Positions 5,397-13,570 of a stretch of 13,805 nucleotides of DNA are shown here, one piece after another (position 1 is the stretch's first letter; each line of letters starts with the position of its first letter). Under the pieces are notes generated by a model, which saw nothing but the letters and a program-made list of their open reading frames with translations, was not told the origin of the DNA and searched no databases. Made by a program: the position numbers and the translations under genes. This DNA is from Treponema sp. (GTDB lineage: Bacteria; Spirochaetota; Spirochaetia; Treponematales; Breznakiellaceae). Location: NCBI GenBank assembly GCA_009780595.1, contig WQZT01000015.1, positions 1 through 13,805 of the forward strand, in the 5' to 3' direction.

Positions 5397-6082
5397 CAGA
5401 GCAGACGGAACTTCGGCACATCGGTATTATTATGGACGGGAACGGCCGCTGGGCAAAACAGCGCGGGCAGCTTCGCACGCAGGGGCATCTTGAGGGAATC
5501 AAGGCTGCCAAGCGCGTTGTGAAAGCGGCGAGCGATTTGGGTGTTCCGTACCTTACTTTGTATACGTTTTCCACCGAAAACTGGAAACGTGCCGAAGAAG
5601 AAGTTGGCTTTGTTATGGGGCTTGTGAAAAAACACCTGCGGGGCGAACTGGATTTTTACCGGGAAAACGGGATTCGGGTGCGCCACGCGGGAAGCCGCGA
5701 AGGGTTGCCCTCCGATATACTTGACGAACTTGACGGTGTGTGTGCAGACACGGAGGGCTTTACCGGACTTCAGGTAATTATCGCCCTGAACTACGGCGGT
5801 CGAGACGAGATTGTCCGCGCGGTGCGAAAACTTTCCGCGGCGGGGAAGGCGGTAACAGAGGCGAACATCGCCCTGTATCTAGATAACCCGGATGTTCCCG
5901 AACCGGATTTGATCATTAGAACCGCCGGGGAGTTTCGGACGAGTAATTTTCTTCTGTGGGGGGGAGCGTATGCCGAATACTATATTTCTGACAAGATGTG
6001 GCCTGACTGGGCGGAAGATGACCTTGCACAAGCGGTACGAGATTACCGCAGCCGCCAGCGGCGCTTTGGAGACGCAAAGTAA
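5393..6082 (+). CDS. uppS: Isoprenyl transferase (undecaprenyl diphosphate synthase)
   Basis: UppS is the cis-prenyltransferase that builds the C55 carrier lipid for peptidoglycan and surface glycans from FPP and IPP. Motifs: HIGIIMDGNGRWAKQRG (9-25, catalytic Asp15), YLTLYTFSTENWKR, LNYGGRDEIVRAV, and the C-terminal PDLIIRTAGEFRTSNFLLWG, where the family usually has RTSGE-x-R-L-SNF. Its 229 residues are slightly short at the N-terminus relative to E. coli (253), as in many family members. The only in-frame start that fits is TTG 5393, sharing four bases (TTGA) with the frr stop. GGAGG (5387-5391) sits just one base from it, too close for normal initiation, so reinitiation after frr or use of the more distant AAGGAG is likely. 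Confidence 0.96.
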   Translation: MTEQTELRHIGIIMDGNGRWAKQRGQLRTQGHLEGIKAAKRVVKAASDLGVPYLTLYTFSTENWKRAEEEVGFVMGLVKKHLRGELDFYRENGIRVRHAGSREGLPSDILDELDGVCADTEGFTGLQVIIALNYGGRDEIVRAVRKLSAAGKAVTEANIALYLDNPDVPEPDLIIRTAGEFRTSNFLLWGGAYAEYYISDKMWPDWAEDDLAQAVRDYRSRQRRFGDAK

Positions 6083-6090
6083 GCGATAGT

Positions 6091-6951
6091 ATGAGTAAAC
6101 TTTTCAAGCGTTTAATAGTCTTTTTTGTAGGTACGCCCGCGCTTCTTTCGATTGTGTTGTTTCTCCCGTATTATAACCATCTGGCGTTAAACCTGGTTAC
6201 CATTGCCTTTTCTATTCTCGGAGCGCTTGAGTTTCGCGCGATTTTGGCGCACAAAAATCTGAACATTTCCGTGCCGCACACGATTGCACTGGGCGCTTTA
6301 AGCCCCGTTGCGTGGACTATCGCGGTAACGTTTGGGATTACCAACCGGCACCTTGCTCCGTGTATTTTTATTGCTGGCGGTCTGTGGCTGCTGATTTCCA
6401 GAGTTTTTTCCTCGCAGGAAAAACTCGACGGGTATATCTCCCGCATTACCGCAGGTTTTTCGGTGATGGTGTACCCCGGTCTTTTTATGGCGTGGATTGT
6501 CAAGATGACGCAATTCAACAATGCGGGTTTTGTCATCCTTATCTATTTTCTCATTGTGCTTCTGAACGATTCGTTTGCGTGGGTGTTTGGGGTGCTTTTT
6601 GGGAAAAACAATCGCGGCTTTGTTGCCGCCAGCCCAAACAAAAGCCTTTCCGGGTTTGCTGGCGGGCTTTTGATGTCCATTGCAATAGGAATTGGTGCGG
6701 TTGCCCTGCTCCCCAGCTTGTTTACGTCTGCGGTGATGCCTTCGGCTTTCGCCGGAGCCGTTTTGGGGTTTGTGTCCGGCGTTGCCGCAACGCTGGGCGA
6801 TCTGTGCGAGTCGGCGATAAAGCGGAGCGCGGGTGTGAAAGATTCAGGTACGTTAATTTTGGGGCGCGGCGGTGCACTTGATTCTATCGATTCTCTGGCG
6901 TTTGCCGCTCCAGTATACTACATGCTGTATAATTTACTTTTCGTAGTATAA
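6091..6951 (+). CDS. cdsA: Phosphatidate cytidylyltransferase (CDP-diglyceride synthase)
   Basis: CdsA is the membrane enzyme making CDP-diacylglycerol from CTP and phosphatidic acid, the branch point of phospholipid synthesis. The 286-residue protein has about eight hydrophobic segments. The cytosolic loop around LLNDSFAWVFGVLFGKN (157-173) plus SPNKSLSGFAGG (181-192) corresponds to the family's ...ND-x-x-A-Y...FGK...SP-K-T-x-E-G-x-x-GG. The PROSITE-type signature is at 241-268: SAIKRSAGVKDSGTL then GRGGALDSIDS. The usual form is ...PGHGGxxDRxD, so His is replaced by Arg and Arg by Ser here, while the metal-site Asp residues (D251, D264, D267) remain. The start ATG is 8 bases after the uppS stop with no strong ribosome-binding site. 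Confidence 0.94.
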   Translation: MSKLFKRLIVFFVGTPALLSIVLFLPYYNHLALNLVTIAFSILGALEFRAILAHKNLNISVPHTIALGALSPVAWTIAVTFGITNRHLAPCIFIAGGLWLLISRVFSSQEKLDGYISRITAGFSVMVYPGLFMAWIVKMTQFNNAGFVILIYFLIVLLNDSFAWVFGVLFGKNNRGFVAASPNKSLSGFAGGLLMSIAIGIGAVALLPSLFTSAVMPSAFAGAVLGFVSGVAATLGDLCESAIKRSAGVKDSGTLILGRGGALDSIDSLAFAAPVYYMLYNLLFVV

Positions 6952-6963
6952 AATAATATAACA

Positions 6964-8127
6964 ATGAGAAAACGAGTTGCCGTTTTAGGCGCTACTGGCT
7001 CTATCGGGAAAAGCACTCTCGATGTACTACGAAGTGCTCCCGATCTATTCCAGCCAGTGTTGTTCAGCGCCCGCACAAGCTGTGAAGAACTTCTGCGCCT
7101 GAAAGAAGAGTTTCCCGGTGCGATCACCGCCCTTTCCGGTGAAGGGCAGGCGGGCTCACCGCTTGATACCGCGCCCGCTGGTATCGACTTCACCGGAAGC
7201 GCGGGGCTTTTAGACGCGATTGCCGCCGCCGGGGCGGACATTTGCCTGAACGGAATTGCCGGTTCTGCCGGGCTTGTGCCTTCCTGCGCCGCACTCAACG
7301 CGGGCTGCGATCTGGCGCTTGCAAACAAGGAAACGGTTGTGATGGCGGGACCGCTCGTTTTCGCACTTGCGGCGGAGAAACAGCGCCGCATTATTCCTGT
7401 GGATTCCGAACATTCGGCGATTTTTAAACTCATCGAGGCGCACGGCGCAGACAACATCAGTGAAGTTATCCTTACCGCTTCAGGCGGGCCGTTTCGGGAA
7501 TATACCCAAGAGATGCTGTCCGGAGTAACGCCTGGGCAGGCGCTTGTTCATCCGACGTGGAGCATGGGGCCGAAAATCACGGTGGATTCTGCAACCCTTG
7601 CAAACAAGGGGCTTGAAGTGATCGAGGCGGCGCGCCTATTTGGGCTGCCGCTTGAAACGATTAAGGTTGTCGTTCACCCGCAAAGTGTCGTTCATTCGAT
7701 GGTGCGCCTGAAAAACGGCGCGGTGTACGCCCAAATGTCAAAGCCCGATATGCGTCTGCCCATCCACGATGCGCTTGCGTGGCCGGATACGCCTCCTTCG
7801 CCGTTCGGCGTGCTGGATTTTGACGGCCTTACGCTGACCTTTGAGACGTGCGCCGCCGGCCGCTTCCCGATGCTCGATTTGGCGTACGAAGCCCTTGCTG
7901 GGGGAGCGCTCCTTCCGGCGGTTTACAACGCCGCCAACGAAGTCGCTGTTGATCTTTTTTTGAAAAACCAGATTAATTTTCTTGAAATCCCCCGTATTGT
8001 CGGGTATGTTATAAGAGATAGTCGTGCTAAAGTTGATGAGATGTTAACTATTGAAAATGTGCTTGCACAGGATGCTTGTGCGCGGGAACTAGTAGCTACA
8101 AAAGTTAATGGGAGTTTGAAATGTTGA
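6964..8127 (+). CDS. dxr: 1-deoxy-D-xylulose 5-phosphate reductoisomerase
   Basis: Dxr converts DXP to 2-C-methylerythritol 4-phosphate with NADPH, the committed step of the MEP isoprenoid pathway that supplies IPP for UppS. The 387 residues show the NADPH loop GATGSIGKSTLDVL (9-22), LANKETVVMAG (119-129, Lys122), metal ligands Asp147 and Glu149 in PVDSEHSAIF, Glu218 in NKGLEVIEA, the flexible active-site flap around HPTWSMG (196-202), HPQSVVHSMV (238-247), and YNAANEVAVDLFL near the end. All key residues are present. No Shine-Dalgarno sequence precedes the ATG; the 12-base gap to cdsA is pure AT-rich sequence. A perfect TATAAT at 6928-6933 inside cdsA might give an internal promoter, although no -35 matches. 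The last 7 bases overlap rseP. Confidence 0.98.
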   Translation: MRKRVAVLGATGSIGKSTLDVLRSAPDLFQPVLFSARTSCEELLRLKEEFPGAITALSGEGQAGSPLDTAPAGIDFTGSAGLLDAIAAAGADICLNGIAGSAGLVPSCAALNAGCDLALANKETVVMAGPLVFALAAEKQRRIIPVDSEHSAIFKLIEAHGADNISEVILTASGGPFREYTQEMLSGVTPGQALVHPTWSMGPKITVDSATLANKGLEVIEAARLFGLPLETIKVVVHPQSVVHSMVRLKNGAVYAQMSKPDMRLPIHDALAWPDTPPSPFGVLDFDGLTLTFETCAAGRFPMLDLAYEALAGGALLPAVYNAANEVAVDLFLKNQINFLEIPRIVGYVIRDSRAKVDEMLTIENVLAQDACARELVATKVNGSLKC

Positions 8128-9491
8128 TTTTTAGAATATTGCTGGGGCTTTTTGGACTTGGCGTTGTTGTTTTTGTCCACGAGCTTGGACATTTTATTGC
8201 CGCCCGCCTTATGGGAATAAAAGTAGAAGCGTTTTCCATTGGCTGGGGCAAAGCTATTTTGAAAAAGAAGATCGGCGAGGTCGAGTACCGCTTGGGGGCA
8301 TTTCCCATTGGCGGCTACTGCAAAATGAAGGGGCAGTCGGATTTTGATATGTCAGGCGGGAAAAACAATCACGGCTCATCAGCCGAACCCGCCGAGAAGG
8401 GGAGTTTTTTCGCCGCGCATCCGTTCCGCCGCATTGTCGCGTGCGCCGGAGGCCCCCTTTTCAACCTGCTGTTCGCCGTGCTGGTGCTTTCGGTGATTTG
8501 GGGCGCGGGGTTTGAAGTAAACACGCTCAGCAACCGCATCATCCTCGTTTCGGATATTCAGCCCGGAACGGTCAACCCCGCTGACGATGCAGGGCTTCAA
8601 ACTGGCGACCGGATTGTGAACATACGCGGGCGCGAAACGGAAACCTTCAACGATATTCAGGGGATTATCTCCGTTCACCCAGAAGAAGAATTGCCCATAC
8701 AAGTGCAGCGCAATGGCGAAACGCTTGACCTGACGGTGCGCCCCGCGTTGGATAAAAGTACCGGAGCTGGAAGGATCGGCATTTTCTTTTGGACTGATCC
8801 CATTATCGAGCAGGTTGCCGAAGGGAGCGCCGCTGAGATCGCGGGGCTGAAAAGCGGCGACACAATTCTCAGCGTTAACGGCGAGGCGCTGCCACACACG
8901 ATGGCGCTGGCGGCTATTCTCGAAGAACGGCCGTCTGTGCTGGAAGTCTCGTACCTCCGCGAAGGCGTAACGTCGACCGCGACACTCCTGCCGATTTTTG
9001 CCGCCGACGGCGCACCTGCCAATCTCGGTATAGCATGGCAAGCGGTGCGTTATGAGAACCCGCGTTTGTCTCCCCCCGTTGCTGTTGCGCGCGGAGCTGT
9101 CGAAACGTGGCGAATCTTTGTGATTTCCGTCCGCAGCCTTTCGTTGCTGTTTCGGGGCGTTGATTTAACCAAAGCTGTTTCCGGCCCGATACGCATCACC
9201 TATATGGTAGGCGATGTTGCCGCCACAGGCTTTACCCACAGTTTTATTGCTGGTTTAAGCTCGATGGTCAACTTCTTGGCGCTTATCTCTATCGCGCTGT
9301 GCATTATGAACCTCCTGCCTTTGCCCGTTCTTGACGGCGGAATGATTCTCCTTTTCCTTGTTGAGGCAATTCGCAAAAAGCCGCCTCACCCGCGCTTTGT
9401 TTCTGCCTTTCAGATGGTTGGCGTGGTTTTGATTGCCGGTCTTATGATCTTTGCGATTTTTGGGGATATTTTGTACCTTGCAAACCGCTGA
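8121..9491 (+). CDS. rseP: Site-2 intramembrane zinc metalloprotease RseP
   Basis: RseP cleaves transmembrane substrates such as anti-sigma factors and leftover signal peptides within the membrane. The 456-residue protein has the zinc motif HELGH at 20-24 in the first membrane helix, the GGPLFNLLFA segment at 110-119, two tandem PDZ domains (about 140-210 and 228-290; GLQTGDRIVNIRG and GLKSGDTILSVNG are their ligand-binding turns), the ...AVSGPIRIT segment (352-360), and NLLPLPVLDGG with the third zinc ligand Asp405 in the C-terminal membrane helix. Length and layout match E. coli RseP (450). GGGAG lies 7 bases before ATG 8121, inside dxr. In many Gram-negatives bamA follows rseP; here a CpXC protein and a beta-propeller protein follow instead. 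Confidence 0.97.
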   Translation: MLIFRILLGLFGLGVVVFVHELGHFIAARLMGIKVEAFSIGWGKAILKKKIGEVEYRLGAFPIGGYCKMKGQSDFDMSGGKNNHGSSAEPAEKGSFFAAHPFRRIVACAGGPLFNLLFAVLVLSVIWGAGFEVNTLSNRIILVSDIQPGTVNPADDAGLQTGDRIVNIRGRETETFNDIQGIISVHPEEELPIQVQRNGETLDLTVRPALDKSTGAGRIGIFFWTDPIIEQVAEGSAAEIAGLKSGDTILSVNGEALPHTMALAAILEERPSVLEVSYLREGVTSTATLLPIFAADGAPANLGIAWQAVRYENPRLSPPVAVARGAVETWRIFVISVRSLSLLFRGVDLTKAVSGPIRITYMVGDVAATGFTHSFIAGLSSMVNFLALISIALCIMNLLPLPVLDGGMILLFLVEAIRKKPPHPRFVSAFQMVGVVLIAGLMIFAIFGDILYLANR

Positions 9492-9527
9492 AATCCGGCG
9501 ATACGATGAATGAGGGAGGTTGGTTCC

Positions 9528-10205
9528 ATGCAGCAGAAAATTACCTGCTATTGCGATAATGTTTTTGAGGTTGATGTTCCGCGCGAGATCAACCTCGACA
9601 GCAATAGCGAATACTTTGACCAGATACAGAACGGAACTTTTTTGAACTTCACGTGTCAGGCGTGCAAGAAAAACCATAAGCCGGAATTTCCCCTTGTGGT
9701 TTTTTGGCCGTCTCGAAAGTTGTGCATTGAGGTTTTGTCCGAACTGCAACGGGGCGAGTTTTACCGGAGAAAAACTGCGCCTGAATTAACGGGCGATTAT
9801 GACCTGCAAAATCTTGATATTCAGACCTTCGATATTCAAACGCTCATTGGCTATCCTGAACTGGCAGACAGGCTTGCGGTGCTTAAAAGTGGCTTTGAGC
9901 CAGCGGCGGTGGAAGCTATCAAATATTTTCTGCACCTGAAAGCTGAGGAGCAGTATCCCGACGAAGAAATCGATATATGGTATCACTACGAAACTGGCGG
10001 CGCGGCTGATAACTTTCTGCACTTCCATATCCATGGGCTGCGAAAAAACGAGGTTGCCGCCGCCAAGATTCCCCGTTCAGTGTATGAGAAAACGCTGTCC
10101 GACTACAAAAACAATCCCAAAAGCGACAGGTTTAGCGCGTTGAAAGTTCTCGGGTATCTTTCCGTGAAAAATATGATGCGCTCAGATACTCGAACAAAAA
10201 CCTGA
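9528..10205 (+). CDS. CpXC-domain protein (zinc-ribbon-like)
   Basis: This 225-residue soluble protein begins with a CpXC-type domain: Cys7 and Cys9 (ITCYCDNVFEVDVP) pair with Cys43 and Cys46 (NFTCQACKKNHKPEFPLVV), as in the family's two cysteine knuckles that probably bind zinc. The first knuckle is C-x-C instead of the family's CPxC. Residues 70-225 are charged, largely helical in look (LADRLAVLKSGFEPAAVEAI and similar) and unrecognised; a repeat FDIQTL / LDIQTFDIQ occurs around residue 98. I choose ATG 9528 because GGGAGG (9514-9519) is 8 bases upstream; ATG 9510 would add six residues but has no ribosome-binding site. The gene is 36 bases after rseP and 23 before the beta-propeller gene, so it is cotranscribed with the envelope genes. 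Its function is unknown. Confidence 0.82.
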   Translation: MQQKITCYCDNVFEVDVPREINLDSNSEYFDQIQNGTFLNFTCQACKKNHKPEFPLVVFWPSRKLCIEVLSELQRGEFYRRKTAPELTGDYDLQNLDIQTFDIQTLIGYPELADRLAVLKSGFEPAAVEAIKYFLHLKAEEQYPDEEIDIWYHYETGGAADNFLHFHIHGLRKNEVAAAKIPRSVYEKTLSDYKNNPKSDRFSALKVLGYLSVKNMMRSDTRTKT

Positions 10206-10228
10206 CGGAGTGTTAGCCAGAGGTTGTA

Positions 10229-12376
10229 ATGGTAAAGAAGTTAGGCGGCATTGTGCTTGCCGTTGCAGCGTGCCTTATTTTCACCCCTGCGTTGTCTGCC
10301 CTCAGCAGCGGGCATCGGGGAGCGGTAACGGCGTTGTTCCATGACGGCGAAGGGAATATTTTCAGCGCGGGGGAAGACGGCTTTTTGGGCTTGTGGGACA
10401 ATGATGCCGCACAGGATCGAATCCAGATAAGCCGCGGCGCGATACTGTCCGTTGCGGTACGCCCCGGTACAACGCAGATTGCCGTTGTCGAACGCGGCGA
10501 CTCCGTGCGCGGCGACTTCGGTCACTATCACGTTTCCGCGTGGGATTACCGCACAAAGGCGCGCTTGTTCACCCTGCATTTTCCTGATGCAGCCCCCTTT
10601 ATCAATTACTCGGCGGCTGGCGGCTTTTTGATCGTTGCCCCCGGTGGTCTGAACGAAGGCGTTATGTTTATCGACCCGGAAACGGGGGAAGTTCTCGAAT
10701 TGCACGAGGAAATCTCCGACTCCGTTACCTTCGCCGCTACAAACATCTCCGAACGGGTGATGATTTGCTACACAACTTCGGGCTTTTTTTTATTCTGGGA
10801 TATAGAAAACGGCGAAGAGATTTACTATTTTGAAGCGCCCGCGAACATCCGCTCTGTGGCTCTTTTTGGCGGCAACCGTTTTATCGGCGGTTTTGACGAT
10901 CTGGGGCTTTTGGTTCTTGATGCGGCCAGCGGTGAGATTCTTGCCCGCGATACTTCGATACGGCACGGCAGTATTTTCCTCAGCGATTCCGAGGCGGCGG
11001 CGGGCTTTGCCCGTTTTTACGTTCTTTCCACCGATGAGGAAGTTGCAGATGAACAGCAACTCGATGAATTCGATGATCGGCTCGCTGAACTCGATGAGTT
11101 TGGTAAACTCGCCGATGGCGGCGCCGATGCGGTTTACCATCTGGAAATAAACCCCGAACGCGGCTTGACTATTCTGAGCCAACTTTCTGTGCCGTATGAG
11201 GCAGGCACGGCACGCGCCGCCATCGCCGGAAATGACGGCAGCATTGTACTGGGTACGGCGGCGGGAATTCTGTGGCATGTACACGAAAGCGGCGCATGGG
11301 CAATGAGCGCCGAACGTTCGCGGCATATTCTTTACACCGCCGTTTCCGCGCAAGCCGTTGCCTTCCTCTGCGAAGATGGCGCATTGGGATTTATCTCGCT
11401 TGATTTTTCCCTGCTCGATGACGGAGAGCTTGTAACCTTGCAGGATGCCGGGGAGTACACCCGTATTGCCGCAGATTCGGCTGCGGAAGAAGCGGCGGAT
11501 GCCGCGTTTTTGTTGTGGCATTTGGGCGCAGGAGCTTTGCCCCCCGTGCTGAAAACCCTTTCGGGAAATCCCGCAGATGGCGAGACGGAGGCGGATGTGC
11601 CGCTGCACTTGCCCGCACGTTTTCCCCTGCGAGCGGCGAGCGTTTCAGGCGGCAGTGTTCTCTTTTTGAGTACAACGGGCGCTCTTTCGGTGTTTGACCG
11701 GAAAAGCGGCGCGGTGCGGTTTTCCCACTCCGTTCCCGCCGCGATGGACGCGGCGTTTATCGATGAGGATACGGTTATCTTTGCCAGAAGTGCCGCCGCC
11801 GGAAGTACGCCCTTTTTGATGATAAACATTTCCACCGGCGAAACGGTTCCGCTGGCGTTCCCCGCCGCAATCGGAACGCAGGTGTACCATACTTCCAGCG
11901 GTGGTACGAGCCACACTTCCAGCGGGGCAGTTTACGGAATAGTGGTGAATAGCCACGCCGGAGGGGATTTGCAGACTTCTATCATACGGCTTGACACATC
12001 CGCCCCGTGGCAATCAGAAACGCTTGCCCACTACATCGGAGACGACCCGTATGTGTCAATGGCGGAGTCGGGGGGGAACTTTGCATTTACCCTGGGCGAT
12101 ACAGGGGCAAGCGGGGCTGTCGTTTTTCACCGGGGGAAAACGCCCGACGAACTGCAACCCAGCGAGGAAATTGCCGCCTTTGAGCGGGGCAGGGGGCTTC
12201 CGGTGCATATCGCGGATGGCGGGCGCTGGTTTGTTGTTCTTGACGGAGACGGCGCCATCAACTGGCACGACAACCAAACCGGAAGCCTTCAGGCGATTTT
12301 CCGGCTTACACCTGAGCGCTGGGTTCTGGAGAGAAACGGCGAAGTTATCGGCGGGGAGATTTTCTATGAAAGATAA
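10229..12376 (+). CDS. Exported WD40-like beta-propeller protein
   Basis: The 715-residue product starts MVKKLGGIVLAVAACLIFTP and has a typical Sec signal peptide, with likely cleavage near residue 24; Cys15 lies too deep in the hydrophobic core to be a convincing lipobox. Weak WD40/PQQ-like blades follow: SSGHRGAVTALFHDGEG and FSAGEDGFLGLWD (first blade, 26-55), then SAWDYRTKARLFTL, FFLFWDIENGEEIYYF, LLVLDAASGEILARD, GALSVFDRKSGAVRFSH, and the last GAINWHDNQTGSLQAIFRL. An acidic insert LDEFDDRLAELDEF sits near residue 275, and a small direct repeat HTSSGGTSHTSSG near 553. It probably folds into one or two propellers in the periplasm or at the outer membrane. A BamB-like scaffolding role next to rseP is possible but unproven. 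AGAGG precedes the start by 6 bases. It is the last gene of the operon; no clear terminator follows. Confidence 0.78.
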   Translation: MVKKLGGIVLAVAACLIFTPALSALSSGHRGAVTALFHDGEGNIFSAGEDGFLGLWDNDAAQDRIQISRGAILSVAVRPGTTQIAVVERGDSVRGDFGHYHVSAWDYRTKARLFTLHFPDAAPFINYSAAGGFLIVAPGGLNEGVMFIDPETGEVLELHEEISDSVTFAATNISERVMICYTTSGFFLFWDIENGEEIYYFEAPANIRSVALFGGNRFIGGFDDLGLLVLDAASGEILARDTSIRHGSIFLSDSEAAAGFARFYVLSTDEEVADEQQLDEFDDRLAELDEFGKLADGGADAVYHLEINPERGLTILSQLSVPYEAGTARAAIAGNDGSIVLGTAAGILWHVHESGAWAMSAERSRHILYTAVSAQAVAFLCEDGALGFISLDFSLLDDGELVTLQDAGEYTRIAADSAAEEAADAAFLLWHLGAGALPPVLKTLSGNPADGETEADVPLHLPARFPLRAASVSGGSVLFLSTTGALSVFDRKSGAVRFSHSVPAAMDAAFIDEDTVIFARSAAAGSTPFLMINISTGETVPLAFPAAIGTQVYHTSSGGTSHTSSGAVYGIVVNSHAGGDLQTSIIRLDTSAPWQSETLAHYIGDDPYVSMAESGGNFAFTLGDTGASGAVVFHRGKTPDELQPSEEIAAFERGRGLPVHIADGGRWFVVLDGDGAINWHDNQTGSLQAIFRLTPERWVLERNGEVIGGEIFYER

Positions 12377-12477
12377 TATGGTGTAATTGGGACAATGAAA
12401 AATCTCATCGATATTTTTTAAGTTGTATAAAAATTGGATTTTCTTTTCATATTTGGAAGTTTTCTCAAAAGTTTCTA

Positions 12478-12505
12478 TTGACAAATAAGAAAAATATGAT
12501 ACCAT
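12478..12505 (+). promoter_or_regulatory. Probable sigma-70 promoter of the TRAP transporter operon
   Basis: A perfect TTGACA (12478-12483) and TACCAT (12500-12505) are separated by 16 bases, about 67 bases before the dctP start codon. The 196-base gap 12377-12572 is markedly more AT-rich than the genes around it and holds nothing else I recognise apart from a short A/T hairpin near 12400-12420 that could end the upstream operon. Confidence 0.5.
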
Positions 12506-12540
12506 TGTTAGGAAACTTTATTACTTATTATTTATTAAGA

Positions 12541-12564
12541 ATATCAAGGTTAAGGATATCAAGG
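12541..12564 (+). repeat. Short direct repeat overlapping the dctP ribosome-binding site
   Basis: ATATCAAGG occurs at 12541-12549 and again at 12556-12564. The second copy contributes AAGG to the AAGGAG ribosome-binding site (12561-12566) 6 bases before ATG 12573. Two copies of a purine run may give a standby ribosome site or be a slippage duplication. Confidence 0.4.
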
Positions 12565-12572
12565 AGAAAATT

Positions 12573-13565
12573 ATGAAGAAAGTGTTAATGATGGCTTGTA
12601 TCGGCCTCGTTGTTGCCGGGGCGTTTACCTCGTGCGAAGGGCGAAAGCAGAGCGGCACTGTCCGGCTCAGGTTCGCCAATGTTACTACGGAGGCAGGTAT
12701 ACTTGCCGGGGAAGAGTTTATCCGCATCGCGCAGGAAGCGTCCGGCGGAACGCTGGTTATCGACCATTTCCCCCGCAACCAGCTGGGCAACGATGTCGCT
12801 CAAGTTGAAAACACAGTTGTCGGCGATATAGACATAGCGGTCAGTTCGACAAGCTCCATTGCCGAGCTTTTCCGCGACCTTTTCCTGTTTGATATGCCGT
12901 TCCTGTTTACAGACCACGAACACGCCCACAGAATGCTCGATGGCGAAGCGACACGGCGTCTGTTGGATGGCATGGAGCGCATCGGGTTGAAGGGCATTGC
13001 GATGTGGGAAAACGGTTTCCGCAATTTCACCAACGACAAAGTTGCCGTGCGCGTTCCCGCCGATGTCAGGGGAATGACAGTCCGCACGATGGTGAACCCG
13101 CTGCACCTTTCGGCGTGGCAGCTTTTCGGCGCGAACCCCACACCGATGGCGTTTGGCGAGCTTTTTACCGCGCTCCAGCAGAGCACGGTTGACGCGCAGG
13201 AAAACCCGCTCGGCATTATCGATGCGAACAACTTCCAGTCGGTGCAAAGGTACATCTCGTTGACCCAGCACGTGTATACTCCGTTTATCGTTGTAATGAA
13301 CTTGAAAAAATACAATTCGCTGACCGACCAGCAACGCGCGGCGATTGATCGTGCGGCGCGTGAATCGACAATTTTCCAGCGCGAAAGGGCGCTGGAAGAT
13401 GAGATTGCCATTCGGGAAAAGTTTATGAGCGAGGGTGTTAACGTTGTTGAGTTGACACCCGCCGAGAAAACCCAGTGGCGTAATCTCATCATAAACAGCG
13501 AACTGATTAATATGGTGCGCGACAGGATGGATAATCCCCAACTGCTTGATGCGTTTATCGATTAA
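12573..13565 (+). CDS. dctP: TRAP transporter substrate-binding lipoprotein (DctP family)
   Basis: This is the extracytoplasmic receptor of a tripartite ATP-independent periplasmic transporter, which takes up organic acids or sugar acids driven by a sodium gradient. The 330 residues begin with a lipoprotein signal peptide: MKK, a hydrophobic stretch, then FTSC with the lipidated Cys21, a relaxed lipobox usual in spirochaetes. The family core reads VRGMTVRTMVNPLHLSAWQL (165-184) with Arg171, the residue that in DctP proteins clamps the ligand carboxylate, followed by GANPTPMAFGELFTALQQ and DAQENP (Asn211). The ligand is therefore probably a carboxylate, but which one cannot be read from the sequence. 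ATG 12573 has AAGGAG 6 bases upstream. dctQ follows after 5 bases. Confidence 0.95.
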   Translation: MKKVLMMACIGLVVAGAFTSCEGRKQSGTVRLRFANVTTEAGILAGEEFIRIAQEASGGTLVIDHFPRNQLGNDVAQVENTVVGDIDIAVSSTSSIAELFRDLFLFDMPFLFTDHEHAHRMLDGEATRRLLDGMERIGLKGIAMWENGFRNFTNDKVAVRVPADVRGMTVRTMVNPLHLSAWQLFGANPTPMAFGELFTALQQSTVDAQENPLGIIDANNFQSVQRYISLTQHVYTPFIVVMNLKKYNSLTDQQRAAIDRAARESTIFQRERALEDEIAIREKFMSEGVNVVELTPAEKTQWRNLIINSELINMVRDRMDNPQLLDAFID

Positions 13566-13570
13566 CAACC

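Noticed and set aside
8379..9041. 220-residue minus-strand open frame
   Set aside because: Antisense of the PDZ part of rseP, without recognisable motifs.
10790..11608. 272-residue minus-strand open frame
   Set aside because: Antisense of the beta-propeller gene; no start signal and Cys/Arg/Gly-rich like other shadow frames in this window.
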